Shown here one piece after another: positions 1 to 9,319 of a stretch of 64,000 bases of DNA. The position numbers and the translations under genes are program-made. Numbering within the stretch: the stretch's first letter is position 1; each line of letters begins with the position of its first letter. Below the pieces are notes generated by a model. The model saw nothing but the letters and a program-made list of their open reading frames with translations. It was not told the DNA's origin and did no database searches. Origin of the DNA: Tsukamurella tyrosinosolvens (GTDB lineage: Bacteria > Actinomycetota > Actinomycetes > Mycobacteriales > Mycobacteriaceae); the NCBI RefSeq assembly GCF_900104775.1, contig NZ_FNSA01000003.1, positions 2,914,001-2,978,000 of the forward strand, in the 5' to 3' direction.

Positions 1-122
<122 letters not shown>

Positions 123-132
123 GAATTCCGAC

Positions 133-171
133 GGATCGTCGGTAGGATGCAGTGGATTCCACCGACGATCC
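133..171. promoter_or_regulatory. 11-bp perfect inverted repeat downstream of guaB1
   Basis: GGATCGTCGGT (133-143) is the exact reverse complement of ACCGACGATCC (161-171), with a 17-base loop. The loop begins with TAGGAT (143-148), a possible -10 element for the downstream genes. There is no T-tract, so it could be a factor-dependent terminator for guaB1 or an operator over the downstream promoter. It ends 12 bases before the leader-peptide ATG at 184. Confidence 0.5.
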
Positions 172-183
172 TCTGGAAGGACC

Positions 184-267
184 ATGAAGTCCCGAAGACC
201 CGGCAAACGCCGCCGACGACGAGCGCGGACCGCACTGACCACGTCGCAGGGGCGGGCCGATGGCTAG
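184..267 (+). CDS. putative 27-residue Arg-rich leader peptide
   Basis: ATG at 184 follows a GGAAGG ribosome-binding site (175-180) and opens a 27-codon frame ending TAG at 265-267. Residues 9-13 are five consecutive arginines, and Arg/Lys make up over a third of the peptide. The stop codon lies inside the first codons of the next gene (ATG at 260), so the two are arranged for translational coupling. It does not look like the basic ribosomal-type peptides I know. It could be a regulatory upstream ORF for the CNNM gene. Expression is unproven and the frame could be chance, but the Shine-Dalgarno match and the overlap favour translation. Confidence 0.4.
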   Translation: MKSRRPGKRRRRRARTALTTSQGRADG

Positions 268-1603
268 CGCGCTGATCACGGTCGGCGCCATCGTCGGCTT
301 CCTCGCGCTCACCGTGGGTACCGCGCTGTTCGTGGCCGCGGAGTTCTCGCTGACCGCACTCGAGAAGTCCACCGTCGACGCGGACGTCCGCGACCGCGGG
401 GACCGCCGCTCCAGGCAGGTGCAGAACGCGCACCGCACGCTCTCCTTCCAGCTCTCCGGCGCGCAGCTGGGCATCACGATCACCACCCTGGTCACGGGCT
501 ACCTCGCCGAGCCCGTGCTCTCGAAGTTCCTGCGCCCCGCGCTGGAATGGACGGGCATGCCGGAGGTCTGGTCGGCGGCGCTCACCCTGATCCTGGCGCT
601 GGTCATCGCGACCTCGCTGTCGATGGTGCTCGGCGAGCTCGCGCCGAAGAACCTCGCGATCGCCCGGCCGCTGCAGACCGCGCGACTCACCGCCGGCGCG
701 CAGTCGCTGTTCTCCTCGACCTTCCGGTTCGCGATCTCCTTCCTCAACCGCAGCGCGAACGCACTGGTCCGCCGCCTGGGCATCGAGCCCGCGGAGGAGC
801 TGAGCTCGGCGCGCTCGGCGCAGGAACTCAGTGCGCTGGTGCGCAACTCGGCCGCACAGGGCGCGATCGACGAGATGACCGCCGAACTCGTGGGCCGCAG
901 CCTCGAGTTCGGCGAGCTCACCGCGGAGGAGCTGATGACGCCGCGGCAGCGGATCCACTCCCTCGACGCGGACGACACCGTCGCCGACCTCGTGGCGCTG
1001 TCGATCGAGTCCGGTCACTCCCGGTTCCCCGTGGTCCGGGGCGATCTGGACGACACGATCGGGCTGGTACACGTGAAGCAGGCGCTGACGGTGCCCGCGG
1101 AGCGCCGCGCGACGGTGACGGTCGCGGACATCGCGACGACGGCCCCCGTCGTGCCCGCGACGCTGGACGGCGACGCCCTGATGGACCAGCTGCGCGCCAA
1201 CGGCCTGCAGATGGCCCTCGTCGTCGACGAGTACGGCGGCTCCGCCGGCATCGTCACCGTCGAGGACCTGATCGAGGAGATCGTGGGCGACGTGCGCGAC
1301 GAGCACGACGCGAACGAGCCGATCGACGTGCAGCGCACCGACGACGGCTATCTGTGCTCCGGCCTGCTCCGCGTCGACGAACTGGAGCGCGACACCGGCT
1401 ACCGCGCCCCCGAGGGCGACTACGACACCCTCGGCGGCCTCGTGATGTTCCTGCTCGGCCGCATCCCCGCGGTCGGCGACCGCGTCCCGCTGCCGCACCA
1501 CCCGTCCGTCGACGACGACGAGGCCGAGGCCCCGCAGTGGTCCGCGCGCGTGGCCCGGATGGACGGCCGCCGCGTCGACCTGGTGGAGGTGACCCATGAG
1601 TGA
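260..1603 (+). CDS. CNNM/CorC (HlyC/TlyC-type) membrane protein with CBS pair and C-terminal CorC_HlyC domain
   Basis: This 447-residue protein has a DUF21/CNNM membrane region over roughly residues 1-190, with the family motif QLGITI and a following GELAPKN segment. A CBS pair follows at about 205-330, starting near ELMTPR and ending VTVEDLIEEIVG, and a CorC_HlyC transporter-associated domain forms the last ~100 residues. Family members take part in Mg2+/Co2+ homeostasis or cation efflux; the old haemolysin name is historical. It overlaps the leader peptide upstream and the second CNNM gene downstream by 8 bases, so the pair is probably one operon and may form a heteromeric membrane protein. 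It corresponds in context to Rv1842c. The transported ion is not deducible from sequence. Confidence 0.85.
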   Translation: MASALITVGAIVGFLALTVGTALFVAAEFSLTALEKSTVDADVRDRGDRRSRQVQNAHRTLSFQLSGAQLGITITTLVTGYLAEPVLSKFLRPALEWTGMPEVWSAALTLILALVIATSLSMVLGELAPKNLAIARPLQTARLTAGAQSLFSSTFRFAISFLNRSANALVRRLGIEPAEELSSARSAQELSALVRNSAAQGAIDEMTAELVGRSLEFGELTAEELMTPRQRIHSLDADDTVADLVALSIESGHSRFPVVRGDLDDTIGLVHVKQALTVPAERRATVTVADIATTAPVVPATLDGDALMDQLRANGLQMALVVDEYGGSAGIVTVEDLIEEIVGDVRDEHDANEPIDVQRTDDGYLCSGLLRVDELERDTGYRAPEGDYDTLGGLVMFLLGRIPAVGDRVPLPHHPSVDDDEAEAPQWSARVARMDGRRVDLVEVTHE

Positions 1604-2669
1604 CCTCCTGGGCGTGGCCCTGACCGTGCTGCTGCTGGCCGCGAACGCCTTCTTCGTCGCGGCCGAGTTCGCGCTCATCGCTGCCCGCCGCGACCGGCTC
1701 GAGGCCCTCGTGGAGCAGGGCCGGTCGAGCGCGAAGGCCGTGATCAAGGCGTCGGAGAACCTGTCCCTCATGCTGGCGGGCTGCCAGCTGGGCATCACGA
1801 TCTGCTCGATCCTGCTCGGCAAGGTCGGCGAGCCGGCCATCGCGCACCTGCTGGAGAAGCCGCTGGCCTGGGCGAACGTGCCCGAGGCGCTGCTGCATCC
1901 CATCTCGTTCACGGTGTCGCTCAGCCTGGTCGTGGTGCTGCACATCCTCCTCGGCGAGATGGTGCCGAAGAACATCGCGCTCGCGGGTCCCGAGGCGGCG
2001 GCCATGCTCCTGGTGCCGCCGCACGTCGCCTTCGTGCGCCTCGTGCGTCCGCTGATCGCGGTCTACAACTGGCTCGCGATGCTGGTGCTGCGGGCCGGCG
2101 GCGTGGAGCCGCGCGACGAGCTGGACAGCACCGTCTCCGCGGGCGAGCTGAGCGTGCTCATCGCGGAATCGCACGACGAGGGCCTGATCGACGCCGAGGA
2201 GCGGGTGCGGCTGACCCGCGCGCTGCAGACCTCGCGCCGCACGGTCGCCGACGTCGCGATCCCGCTCACCGAGATCCGCGGCCTGCAGGCGGTGCAGGGC
2301 ATCAACGGCGCGTGGGGGCCGACCCTCGGCGACATCGAGTCCGCCGTCGCCGAGACCGGCTACTCCCGCTACCCGGTGCGCAGCAGCGCCGGCGCGTTCA
2401 CCGGCTACCTCCACGTCAAGGACGTGCTGCCGGACATCATGGACGCCGCCGTCGGTCCCGAGTCCGTGATCGGCGTGAGCCGGATCCGTCCGCTCCCGGT
2501 CGTCGACGGGAGCCTGTCGCTGGACCAGGCGGCCGGCGACCTGCGGCGACTCGGCGGGCACCTCGCGGCCGTCGCCGACGATCACGGGCGGACCATCGGC
2601 ATCGTGGCGCTGGAGGATGTGGTCGAGGAGTTCGTCGGCACCGTCCGTGACGGGACCCACCGGGTGTGA
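1596..2669 (+). CDS. CNNM/CorC-type membrane protein, short paralogue
   Basis: A paralogue of the preceding protein with 357 residues. It has the DUF21/CNNM membrane domain (QLGITI, LGEMVPKN) and a CBS pair ending VALEDVVEEFVG. The chain stops about 10 residues after the second CBS domain, so the CorC_HlyC domain of its neighbour is absent. The ATG at 1596 lies inside the 3' end of the upstream gene, and the TGA overlaps the start region of the next gene, so three genes are translationally linked. The long/short pairing is the same as Rv1842c/Rv1841c. Its role as a regulatory or structural partner is inferred. Confidence 0.85.
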   Translation: MSDLLGVALTVLLLAANAFFVAAEFALIAARRDRLEALVEQGRSSAKAVIKASENLSLMLAGCQLGITICSILLGKVGEPAIAHLLEKPLAWANVPEALLHPISFTVSLSLVVVLHILLGEMVPKNIALAGPEAAAMLLVPPHVAFVRLVRPLIAVYNWLAMLVLRAGGVEPRDELDSTVSAGELSVLIAESHDEGLIDAEERVRLTRALQTSRRTVADVAIPLTEIRGLQAVQGINGAWGPTLGDIESAVAETGYSRYPVRSSAGAFTGYLHVKDVLPDIMDAAVGPESVIGVSRIRPLPVVDGSLSLDQAAGDLRRLGGHLAAVADDHGRTIGIVALEDVVEEFVGTVRDGTHRV

Positions 2670-3559
2670 CGGTGCTCAGCGACGCCGAGTGGGAGGCCCG
2701 CGCGGCGGACCACCGCGCCCGGCTGGAGCCCTTCGTCGAGGCGCACCGCAGCCGGGCCGCCCGCGGCGAGAAGCACCCCGTGTGGGACTTCCTGTTCACG
2801 TACTACGGGCACCGGCCGGCGCACCTGCTGCGCTGGCACCCGGGCCTCGGGACCGAGCTCGACGGCCCGCGCGCGGCGGACGAGTTCAGCGGCGCGCGCG
2901 GCTACCTCGTCGAGGGCACCCAGGTCCGGCCGGACCCGGCGACGCTGGCCAAGCGCGCCGGCACCGCCGAGTACGTCGCCCGTCTCCTGGAGGCCACGGC
3001 CGCGCGCAGGCCGGTGTTCGGCTGCTTCGGCCTGCACGAGTGGGCGATGGTCTACCGCGAGGCCGACCAGGCCCGGCACCCGGTGCCGCTGCGCCTGGGT
3101 CCGGCGGGCACCGACGAGGTCGTCCGCGCGGGGCACTTGACGTGCACGCACTACGACGCGTACCGCTTCTTCACCCCGGACGCGGTCCCCCGCAACGCCA
3201 TCGAGCTGACCCGGGAGACCCAGGTCGGGTCGGAGCAGCCCGGCTGTCTGCACGCCGGGATGGACCTCTACAAGTGGGCGTTCAAGCTGACGCCGGGCGC
3301 ACCGTCGGACCTGGTGGCGGACGCCTTCGACCTGGCCCGCGATGCCCGGGAGCTGGACATGCGGGCGAGCCCGTACGACCTGGCGGGGTACGGCTTCGAG
3401 CCGATCGCGATCGAGACGCCCGACGGCCGCCGCGAGTACGTCCGGCAGCAAGCGGCACTCGCCGAGCGGGCCGCACCGATCCGCGAACGGCTCCTCGCGG
3501 TCGTCCGATCCTGGCCCGGCGAGCGGCCCGCCGCCGATATGTCCGGCTCCCCCGCCTAG
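2666..3559 (+). CDS. uncharacterised protein, often labelled 3-methyladenine DNA glycosylase in actinobacteria
   Basis: This 297-residue soluble protein overlaps the upstream gene by 4 bases (GTGA, start GTG). The N-terminal part carries DFLFTYYGHRP followed by LLRWHPG, then FGCFGLHEWAMVYR in the middle and LTCTHYDAYRFFTPDA later. Proteins of this kind are widespread in actinobacteria, and I recall them carrying the name 3-methyladenine DNA glycosylase. I see no helix-hairpin-helix or Tag/AlkA signature, so the enzymatic label is weak. The histidine, cysteine and tyrosine clusters suggest an active or metal-binding site. Context gives no firm pathway. Confidence 0.6.
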   Translation: MTVLSDAEWEARAADHRARLEPFVEAHRSRAARGEKHPVWDFLFTYYGHRPAHLLRWHPGLGTELDGPRAADEFSGARGYLVEGTQVRPDPATLAKRAGTAEYVARLLEATAARRPVFGCFGLHEWAMVYREADQARHPVPLRLGPAGTDEVVRAGHLTCTHYDAYRFFTPDAVPRNAIELTRETQVGSEQPGCLHAGMDLYKWAFKLTPGAPSDLVADAFDLARDARELDMRASPYDLAGYGFEPIAIETPDGRREYVRQQAALAERAAPIRERLLAVVRSWPGERPAADMSGSPA

Positions 3560-3569
3560 ACTTCCCTCC

Positions 3570-3725
3570 CAGCGACGGTCCGTGGGCGCGAGCCCGCGGC
3601 GCAAGAGGGAACCCGGTGCGAATCCGGGGCTGCCCCGCAACGGTGAGCACGCGCAGCGCGTGCGAGCCCGATACCTGCCCTCGCGACCGCCCGGAGCCGG
3701 GCGGTGCTCACCGACCCGAGGGGAG
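3570..3725 (+). ncRNA. cobalamin riboswitch
   Basis: The leader contains conserved cobalamin-riboswitch blocks in order: AAGAGGGAA (3603-3611), GGTGCGAATCC, GCTGCCCCGCAACGG (3629-3643) and CCCGATACCTGCCC (about 3667-3680). A tight 8-bp hairpin sits at 3687-3704. CGGTGAGCAC (3641-3650) in the core can pair perfectly with GTGCTCACCG (3704-3713) just before the Shine-Dalgarno, a possible switching helix. It precedes a B12-type importer, so ligand binding should lower expression of 3733-6549. Confidence 0.93.
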
Positions 3726-3732
3726 TCGCGGA

Positions 3733-4772
3733 GTGCGAGTGGTCTCGTCGCGCCGTGTGGCAGTGCTGCTGGCCTGTCTGCTCATCGCGCTGATCGCCGC
3801 GATGTGGCTGGGCGTGCTGCTGGGCACCGTCCGCATCCCGTGGCAGGACTCGACGCGCTACGTCTGGGCGTTCCTCACCGGCGGCGTCATCGACGCCGAG
3901 CACGCCACGCACTACCGGATCGTCGCCGACTCGCGGGTCCCGCGGGTGCTCAGCGCCGCGATCGTGGGGGCGGGGCTCAGCGCGATCGGTGTCGCGGTGC
4001 AGGCGATGGTGCGCAACGCGCTCGCGGACCCGTACGTGCTCGGCATCTCCTCGGGCGCGTCGGTCGGCGCCACGACGGTGGCCCTGTTCGGCGTCCTCGG
4101 CACGCTCGGCCTGTACGCGCTGCCGACGGCCGCCTTCCTGGGCGCCCTGGCCGCGACCGCGCTGGTCTATCTGATCGCCTACCGCGGCGGCGGCCTGACG
4201 CCGATGCGCCTCGTGCTCACCGGTACCGCCCTCGCGTACGGCTTCTCGGCCGTGACCACGGTGCTGGTCTTCCTGGCCCCGCGCGGCGACGCCGCCCGCA
4301 CCGTCATGTTCTGGCTGTTCGGCAGCCTCTCCCCCTCCACCTGGCGCACCACCGCGCTGCTCGCGGTCACGGTCGCGATCGGCCTCGTCGCGCTGCGATC
4401 CGGCGCCCGCAAGCTCAACGCGCTCGCGCTCGGCGACGAGGTGGCGATCTCCGTCGGGCTCTCCGCCTCCGGCTACCGCTCGGCGCTGTTCGTCCTCACC
4501 GCCGCGATGACCGGCATCATCGTCTCCGTCTGCGGCGCCATCGGTTTCGTCGGGCTCGTCGTACCGCACGTCGCCAGGCTCCTGGTGGGCGCCGACCACC
4601 GCCGCGTCCTCGTGATCGCGCCGGCGCTCGGCGCGGTCTTCCTGGTGCTGGCGGACATCGCGGCGCGCACCGTCGCGCCGCCGCAGGAACTGCCGCTCGG
4701 CGCGATCACCGCCGCCGTCGGCGTCCCGCTGTTCATCGCGCTCATGCGCCGCAGGTCCGTGGGGAACGCGTG

Positions 4773-4773
<1 letters not shown>
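3733..4773 (+). CDS. btuC: FecCD/BtuC-type ABC permease, probable cobalamin import
   Basis: A 346-residue membrane protein of the FecCD family with about ten hydrophobic segments. It has the family features DPYVLGISSGASVG, GTALAYGFSA and the EAA-like loop ALGDEVAISVG that contacts the ATPase. GTG at 3733 was chosen because GAGGGGAG ends 8 bases upstream, directly after the riboswitch; GTG at 3739 is an in-frame alternative. The TGA overlaps the ATG of the ATPase gene (TGATG). FecCD permeases also carry siderophores and haem, but the cobalamin riboswitch in front makes corrinoid uptake the best call. Confidence 0.88.
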
Positions 4774-5549
<776 letters not shown>

Positions 5550-5550
5550 C

Positions 5551-6549
5551 ATGAAACGACTCCCCCCGGTGCTGCTCGCGAGCGTCCTCCTCGCGGGATG
5601 CGGCGCACAGGTCGACGAGGCCGGACCGTCACCGAGCCCGGGCGCGCCCGCCACCGTCACCAACTGCGGCGCGCCCCTGACGGTGCCGGGCCCGCCCCAC
5701 CGGGTGGTGGTCAACGACACCGGCACCGCGGAGATCCTGTTCGCGCTGGGCCTCACCGACCGCATCGTCGGGTACACCACCTACGACGGGAAGCACGTCG
5801 ACTACAACACCTCGCCGTGGAAGGCGGACTTCGACCGCGCGCCGAGCCTCGGGACGGCCTTCACCCGGGAGACGATCCAGGCCGCCCGACCGGACTTCGT
5901 GTTCGCGGGCTGGAACTACGGCTTCAAGGAGACCACCGGGGTGACGCCGGACTGGATCCGGGAGATCGGCGCCGTGCCGTACCAGCTCACGGAGGCCTGC
6001 CGGCAGACCGGGAGCACGAGGCGGGGCATCATGCCGCCGCTCGACGCCCTCTTCGCAGACCTCACGAACCTCGGAACGCTCTTCGGGGTTCCGGAGCGCG
6101 CGGAGAAGCTGGTCGCCGAGTACCGCGCCCGGATCGACGCGGTCCGCGCCTCGGTTCCCGCGGGGAGGAAGGCGCGGGTCTTCCTGTTCGACAGCGCCTC
6201 CCCCGATCCGTTCACCTCGGGCCGCACCGGCACCCCGCAGGCGATCATCGAGAGCGCGGGCGGCGAGAACGTCTTCGGGGACCTCGACGACTCGTGGACG
6301 ACGGCGTCCTGGGAGGCCGCGGCGCAGCGGGATCCGCAGGTGATCGCGATCGTCGACTACGGCGTCGGACCGGAGAACACACCGGAGGCCAAGCTCGCGC
6401 AGCTGCGCTCGCAGCCGCTGATGGCGAACACCACGGCCGTCCGCGAGGGCAACGTCGTCGTGATCCCGTACGCGGGCTGGGTCGAGGGCCCGCGCACCCC
6501 GGGCAGCGTCGAGACCCTGGGCGCCTACCTCCGCTCGAAGGGCTTCTGA
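5551..6549 (+). CDS. btuF: cobalamin-type ABC transporter substrate-binding lipoprotein
   Basis: A 332-residue lipoprotein. The signal peptide ends at lipobox LLAGC (Cys17) and is followed by a short Pro/Ser-rich linker. The mature part is a class III periplasmic binding protein of the BtuF/FepB type: VVNDTGTAEILFALGLTDRIVGYT near the start and FVFAGWNYGFKETTG in the first lobe. It is the last gene of the riboswitch-controlled operon and is followed by a strong bidirectional terminator. It is expected to bind corrinoids at the outer face of the cytoplasmic membrane and deliver them to BtuCD. Confidence 0.85.
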   Translation: MKRLPPVLLASVLLAGCGAQVDEAGPSPSPGAPATVTNCGAPLTVPGPPHRVVVNDTGTAEILFALGLTDRIVGYTTYDGKHVDYNTSPWKADFDRAPSLGTAFTRETIQAARPDFVFAGWNYGFKETTGVTPDWIREIGAVPYQLTEACRQTGSTRRGIMPPLDALFADLTNLGTLFGVPERAEKLVAEYRARIDAVRASVPAGRKARVFLFDSASPDPFTSGRTGTPQAIIESAGGENVFGDLDDSWTTASWEAAAQRDPQVIAIVDYGVGPENTPEAKLAQLRSQPLMANTTAVREGNVVVIPYAGWVEGPRTPGSVETLGAYLRSKGF

Positions 6550-6553
6550 CAGC

Positions 6554-6589
6554 GGAAAGCCGGACCTCCCCCCGAAGGTCCGGCTTTCC
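6554..6589. terminator. bidirectional terminator between btuF and lipoprotein gene
   Basis: GGAAAGCCGGACCT (6554-6567) pairs perfectly with AGGTCCGGCTTTCC (6576-6589) around an 8-base loop. It lies between two convergent genes, and the A/T runs inside the stem give U-rich ends in both directions. Confidence 0.85.
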
Positions 6590-6600
6590 TGGAGCACTCG

Positions 6601-7422
6601 CTACGTCGCGGGCTTGGTGATCTTCACGTCCTTGCCGAAGTCGGTGAGGTTCAGCGTGATGGGCAGTTCCTTCAGCTTGACCTCCATCCGCGTCACGTTC
6701 GGCTTGGGCTGCGGGTTCGCCGACGGGTCGAAGACGATCCACAGCGTGATGGGCAGCGAGGTGCCGGCATTGCCCCGCGTGGCGATGTCGGTGATCTGCG
6801 GCAGCAGCGGATCCAGGACCTGCGTGGCGACGGTGCCGGTGACCTTGACGGTCTTCAGGCCGTTGGCGGTGTCCTTACCGTCGACCTTGGGGTTCTGCAC
6901 CGAGTCGAGGATCTTCGCGAGGCCCTTCTCCAGGTCCAGGATGATCGCCGGGTCGTAGACGCCCTTCTCGCCGGTCTTGCCCATCGGCTGGTACTTGGCG
7001 CCGCCGAGGTTCGCGTACATCACGCCGTCGATCACGACGAACTTGGTCTGCACGTAGTTGTCCTGGACGCGGACGTTGGCGTCGCCCTGCGCGGCCACGC
7101 GCTTGGTGTCCTTGAAGGAGATGATGTCGCCGGTCACGCTGGTGACGGGCAGCCCCTGGATCCCCTTGTCGACGTTGAGGGTCAGGTGCTCGGAATAGGT
7201 CTCCCGAGTGGCCAGCGCCGCGTCCTTGACGATCTCGATCGTGGGCAGGCCGCTCGCGTCGACCGACGGTGCGGCCGTGGGCGAGCCCGACGCGCCGCTC
7301 GCGGCCGCAGCGGTGGCGGTCGTGGTGCCGGCGTCGTCGGACTTCTTGTCAGCACAACCGGTGAGCACCAGCGCGCCGGCGGCGAGCAGCGCAACAGCCG
7401 CCCGCGATGCCTTGAGGTTCAT
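6601..7422 (-). CDS. LppX_LprAFG family lipoprotein (LprG-like)
   Basis: A 273-residue lipoprotein with lipobox LVLTGC (Cys23), a Thr/Ala/Ser-rich linker to about residue 55, and a single LppX_LprAFG domain (GVMYANLGGAKYQPMG, VTGTVATQVL, MEVKLKELPITL). Family members in mycobacteria bind lipids such as triacylglycerol and lipoglycans in a hydrophobic cavity and help move them to the cell surface. ATG at 7422 was chosen because AGGGGGG lies directly upstream and the signal peptide then starts normally; an upstream in-frame start would add 24 residues before it. No P55-like efflux gene is adjacent, unlike the lprG locus of M. tuberculosis. Confidence 0.85.
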   Translation of the reverse strand: MNLKASRAAVALLAAGALVLTGCADKKSDDAGTTTATAAAASGASGSPTAAPSVDASGLPTIEIVKDAALATRETYSEHLTLNVDKGIQGLPVTSVTGDIISFKDTKRVAAQGDANVRVQDNYVQTKFVVIDGVMYANLGGAKYQPMGKTGEKGVYDPAIILDLEKGLAKILDSVQNPKVDGKDTANGLKTVKVTGTVATQVLDPLLPQITDIATRGNAGTSLPITLWIVFDPSANPQPKPNVTRMEVKLKELPITLNLTDFGKDVKITKPAT

Positions 7423-7443
7423 GGGTTCCCCCCTGGAATCTGT

Positions 7444-7491
7444 CCGGGCGGAACCGCCCGGGGCCGAATGAAAGGGCGGAAGCCCCGCCCT
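7444..7491 (-). promoter_or_regulatory. two tandem GC-rich hairpins in the 5' region of the lipoprotein gene
   Basis: CCGGGCGG/CCGCCCGG (7444-7451, 7454-7461) and AGGGCGG/CCGCCCT (7473-7479, 7485-7491) form two perfect stem-loops 22-70 bases upstream of the ATG at 7422. CATACT at about 7500-7507 on the minus strand could be a -10 element, which would place both hairpins in the mRNA leader. Function unknown. Confidence 0.45.
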
Positions 7492-7565
7492 CACGATGAA
7501 GTATGCATGAATTCCGGAGCCGATCGAAGCATTCTTCCGCGTCGTTTCCGGGCAAACCGGACACT

Positions 7566-7591
7566 TGAAGGTAGCGGCAAGCGCACCTTCA
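7566..7591 (+). promoter_or_regulatory. inverted repeat in the promoter region of the desaturase-PKS cluster
   Basis: TGAAGGT (7566-7572) and ACCTTCA (7585-7591) form a 7-bp inverted repeat with a 12-base spacer, just upstream of TAGCGT (7601-7606), a TANNNT -10 candidate. The position suits an operator. The 7423-7662 interval otherwise holds only the divergent promoters. Confidence 0.4.
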
Positions 7592-7662
7592 GCGATCCAT
7601 TAGCGTGACCGGAGACGGTCTACACAACCGCCGAATCCGGCAGTGTTCAGGAGGAACAAGAA

Positions 7663-9309
7663 GTGTCGATCAATTCCACCCCGCCACCGGCGCCGGCCGA
7701 GCGCGGCGCGGCCGACCCCGGCCCCCGCGATCTCGAGCGCGGCACCGAGCCGGGACGCGGCGGCGGTGCAGGTCAGGACGGCGCTTCCGGCCCCGACGAG
7801 CGCGACCCCGGCCGGCGCCCGGCCGGCCCCCGCGGCCGCGATTTCGATACCGAGAGCGGCGACCCCGGCCCCCGCGACCTGGGCCGGGAACCCGGCCCCG
7901 GCGGCGGACCGCAGTTGTCCAACGTGTGGGTCTACAAGGGCCGCGCCTACGATCTCTCGGAATGGATCAACAAGCATCCGGGCGGGGAATTCTTCATCGG
8001 GCGGTCCAAGAATCGTGACATCACGTCGATCATCGGCTCGTATCACGCGAATCCCGAGAAGATCGAGAAGATGCTGGAACGATTCGCGCTGGATCGCGAC
8101 GCCCGCGTCGAGGACGTGCACCCGAAGAACAATGCACCGGCCTTCCTCTTCAAGGACGGATTCGACAGTTGGCGCGACACCCCGCGCTACCGGTTCGACG
8201 ATCCGAAGGATCTGCTGCACGCCGTGAAGGCGCGCCTGCGCGATCCCGCGATGAAGGCCCGCGTCAAGCGCATGGACCGGTGGTTCAACATCGTCGCCGC
8301 CGCGCTGGCCGTCGCGTACGTCGTGGTCATCGCGACCCGGCTCGGCGTCCCGTCGTGGATGCCGATCTGGCTGTTCGTCCTGCTCATGGTGATCCTGCGC
8401 AGCTCGCTGGCGGGTTTCGGCCACTACGCGATCCACCGGGCGCAGAAGGGCGCCACGAAGGTGCTGGTGAACGCCTTCGACATCAACTACGTCGCGCTGT
8501 CCTTCGTGACCGCCGACGGCCACGCGCTGCTGCACCACCCGCACACGCAGAGCGAGGTGGACATCAAGAAGAACGTCTTCACCATGATGATGGACATTCC
8601 GCGCTGGTACCGGATCCCGATCCACACGCTGCACAAGTTCGGCCACACCGCGACGGGCATGACGATGCGGCTGTTCGAGATCGTCAAGCTCACCCGCCAG
8701 GTGGGCGTGGCCGACATGTACGGCTCGCTGCGCGGCGCGCTCCCCCACTTCATCGGCGCGTTCGCGATGCGCGCGCTGCTCATCGGCGAGTTCCTCCTGT
8801 TCCTCTTCCTCGGGGACGTGTGGGCGTGGGTCGCGCAGTTCGTCGCCGTGCTGTGGGTGAGCACCTTCCTGGTGGTCGCGAGCCACGACTTCGAGACCGA
8901 CGTCGACGAGCTGCCCGAGGTCGAGACCGAGGACTGGGCGGTGAACCAGCTCAACCAGGCCTACGACCTGTGGATCTCGGGCAACCGGTACGTCGACTGC
9001 TTCCTGTCGGCCGGCCTGTCGAGCCACCGCGTGCACCACGTCCTGCCCTACCAGCGCAGCGGCTTCGCGAACATCGCGACCGAGGAGCTGATGGCCGAGG
9101 AGGCGGCCAAGTTCGGCGTCGAGTGGCTGCCGCGGCGCAGCTTCTTCTTCGACCGACTGCCCGACCAGGTCAACACCTTCCTCGGCAGCAAGGCCCGGCC
9201 CGCGCAGGAGCAGGGCCACGGCTTCTTCCGCGAGCACTTCTCGCCGGCGGCCCTCAGGACGTCCGGTTCGTACGTCGTCGCCGGCTTCACCGGCATCGGC
9301 ACGGTTTAA
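7663..9309 (+). CDS. cytochrome b5-fatty acid desaturase fusion with low-complexity N-terminus
   Basis: A 548-residue protein. Residues 1-85 are a Pro/Gly/Arg/Asp-rich linker that contains DPGPRDL twice. A cytochrome b5 domain follows at about 86-160, with axial-ligand motif HPGG (105-108) and the second haem-ligand candidate His128 in SYHANP. The membrane desaturase domain has three histidine boxes: GHYAIH (His254/258), HALLHHPH (287-294) and HRVHH (455-459). The start is GTG at 7663 with AGGAGG 8 bases upstream. Fused b5 domains deliver electrons to front-end and acyl-lipid desaturases. It is first in a three-gene cluster with a type III PKS and an ABC exporter, so it may tailor the fatty acyl starter or the product. 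A hydroxylase activity cannot be excluded. Confidence 0.8.
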   Translation: MSINSTPPPAPAERGAADPGPRDLERGTEPGRGGGAGQDGASGPDERDPGRRPAGPRGRDFDTESGDPGPRDLGREPGPGGGPQLSNVWVYKGRAYDLSEWINKHPGGEFFIGRSKNRDITSIIGSYHANPEKIEKMLERFALDRDARVEDVHPKNNAPAFLFKDGFDSWRDTPRYRFDDPKDLLHAVKARLRDPAMKARVKRMDRWFNIVAAALAVAYVVVIATRLGVPSWMPIWLFVLLMVILRSSLAGFGHYAIHRAQKGATKVLVNAFDINYVALSFVTADGHALLHHPHTQSEVDIKKNVFTMMMDIPRWYRIPIHTLHKFGHTATGMTMRLFEIVKLTRQVGVADMYGSLRGALPHFIGAFAMRALLIGEFLLFLFLGDVWAWVAQFVAVLWVSTFLVVASHDFETDVDELPEVETEDWAVNQLNQAYDLWISGNRYVDCFLSAGLSSHRVHHVLPYQRSGFANIATEELMAEEAAKFGVEWLPRRSFFFDRLPDQVNTFLGSKARPAQEQGHGFFREHFSPAALRTSGSYVVAGFTGIGTV

Positions 9310-9319
9310 GGAGATGACC

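Noticed and set aside
2666-3559. Firm assignment as DNA glycosylase
   Set aside because: No glycosylase motif is visible; the label is only the habitual database name.
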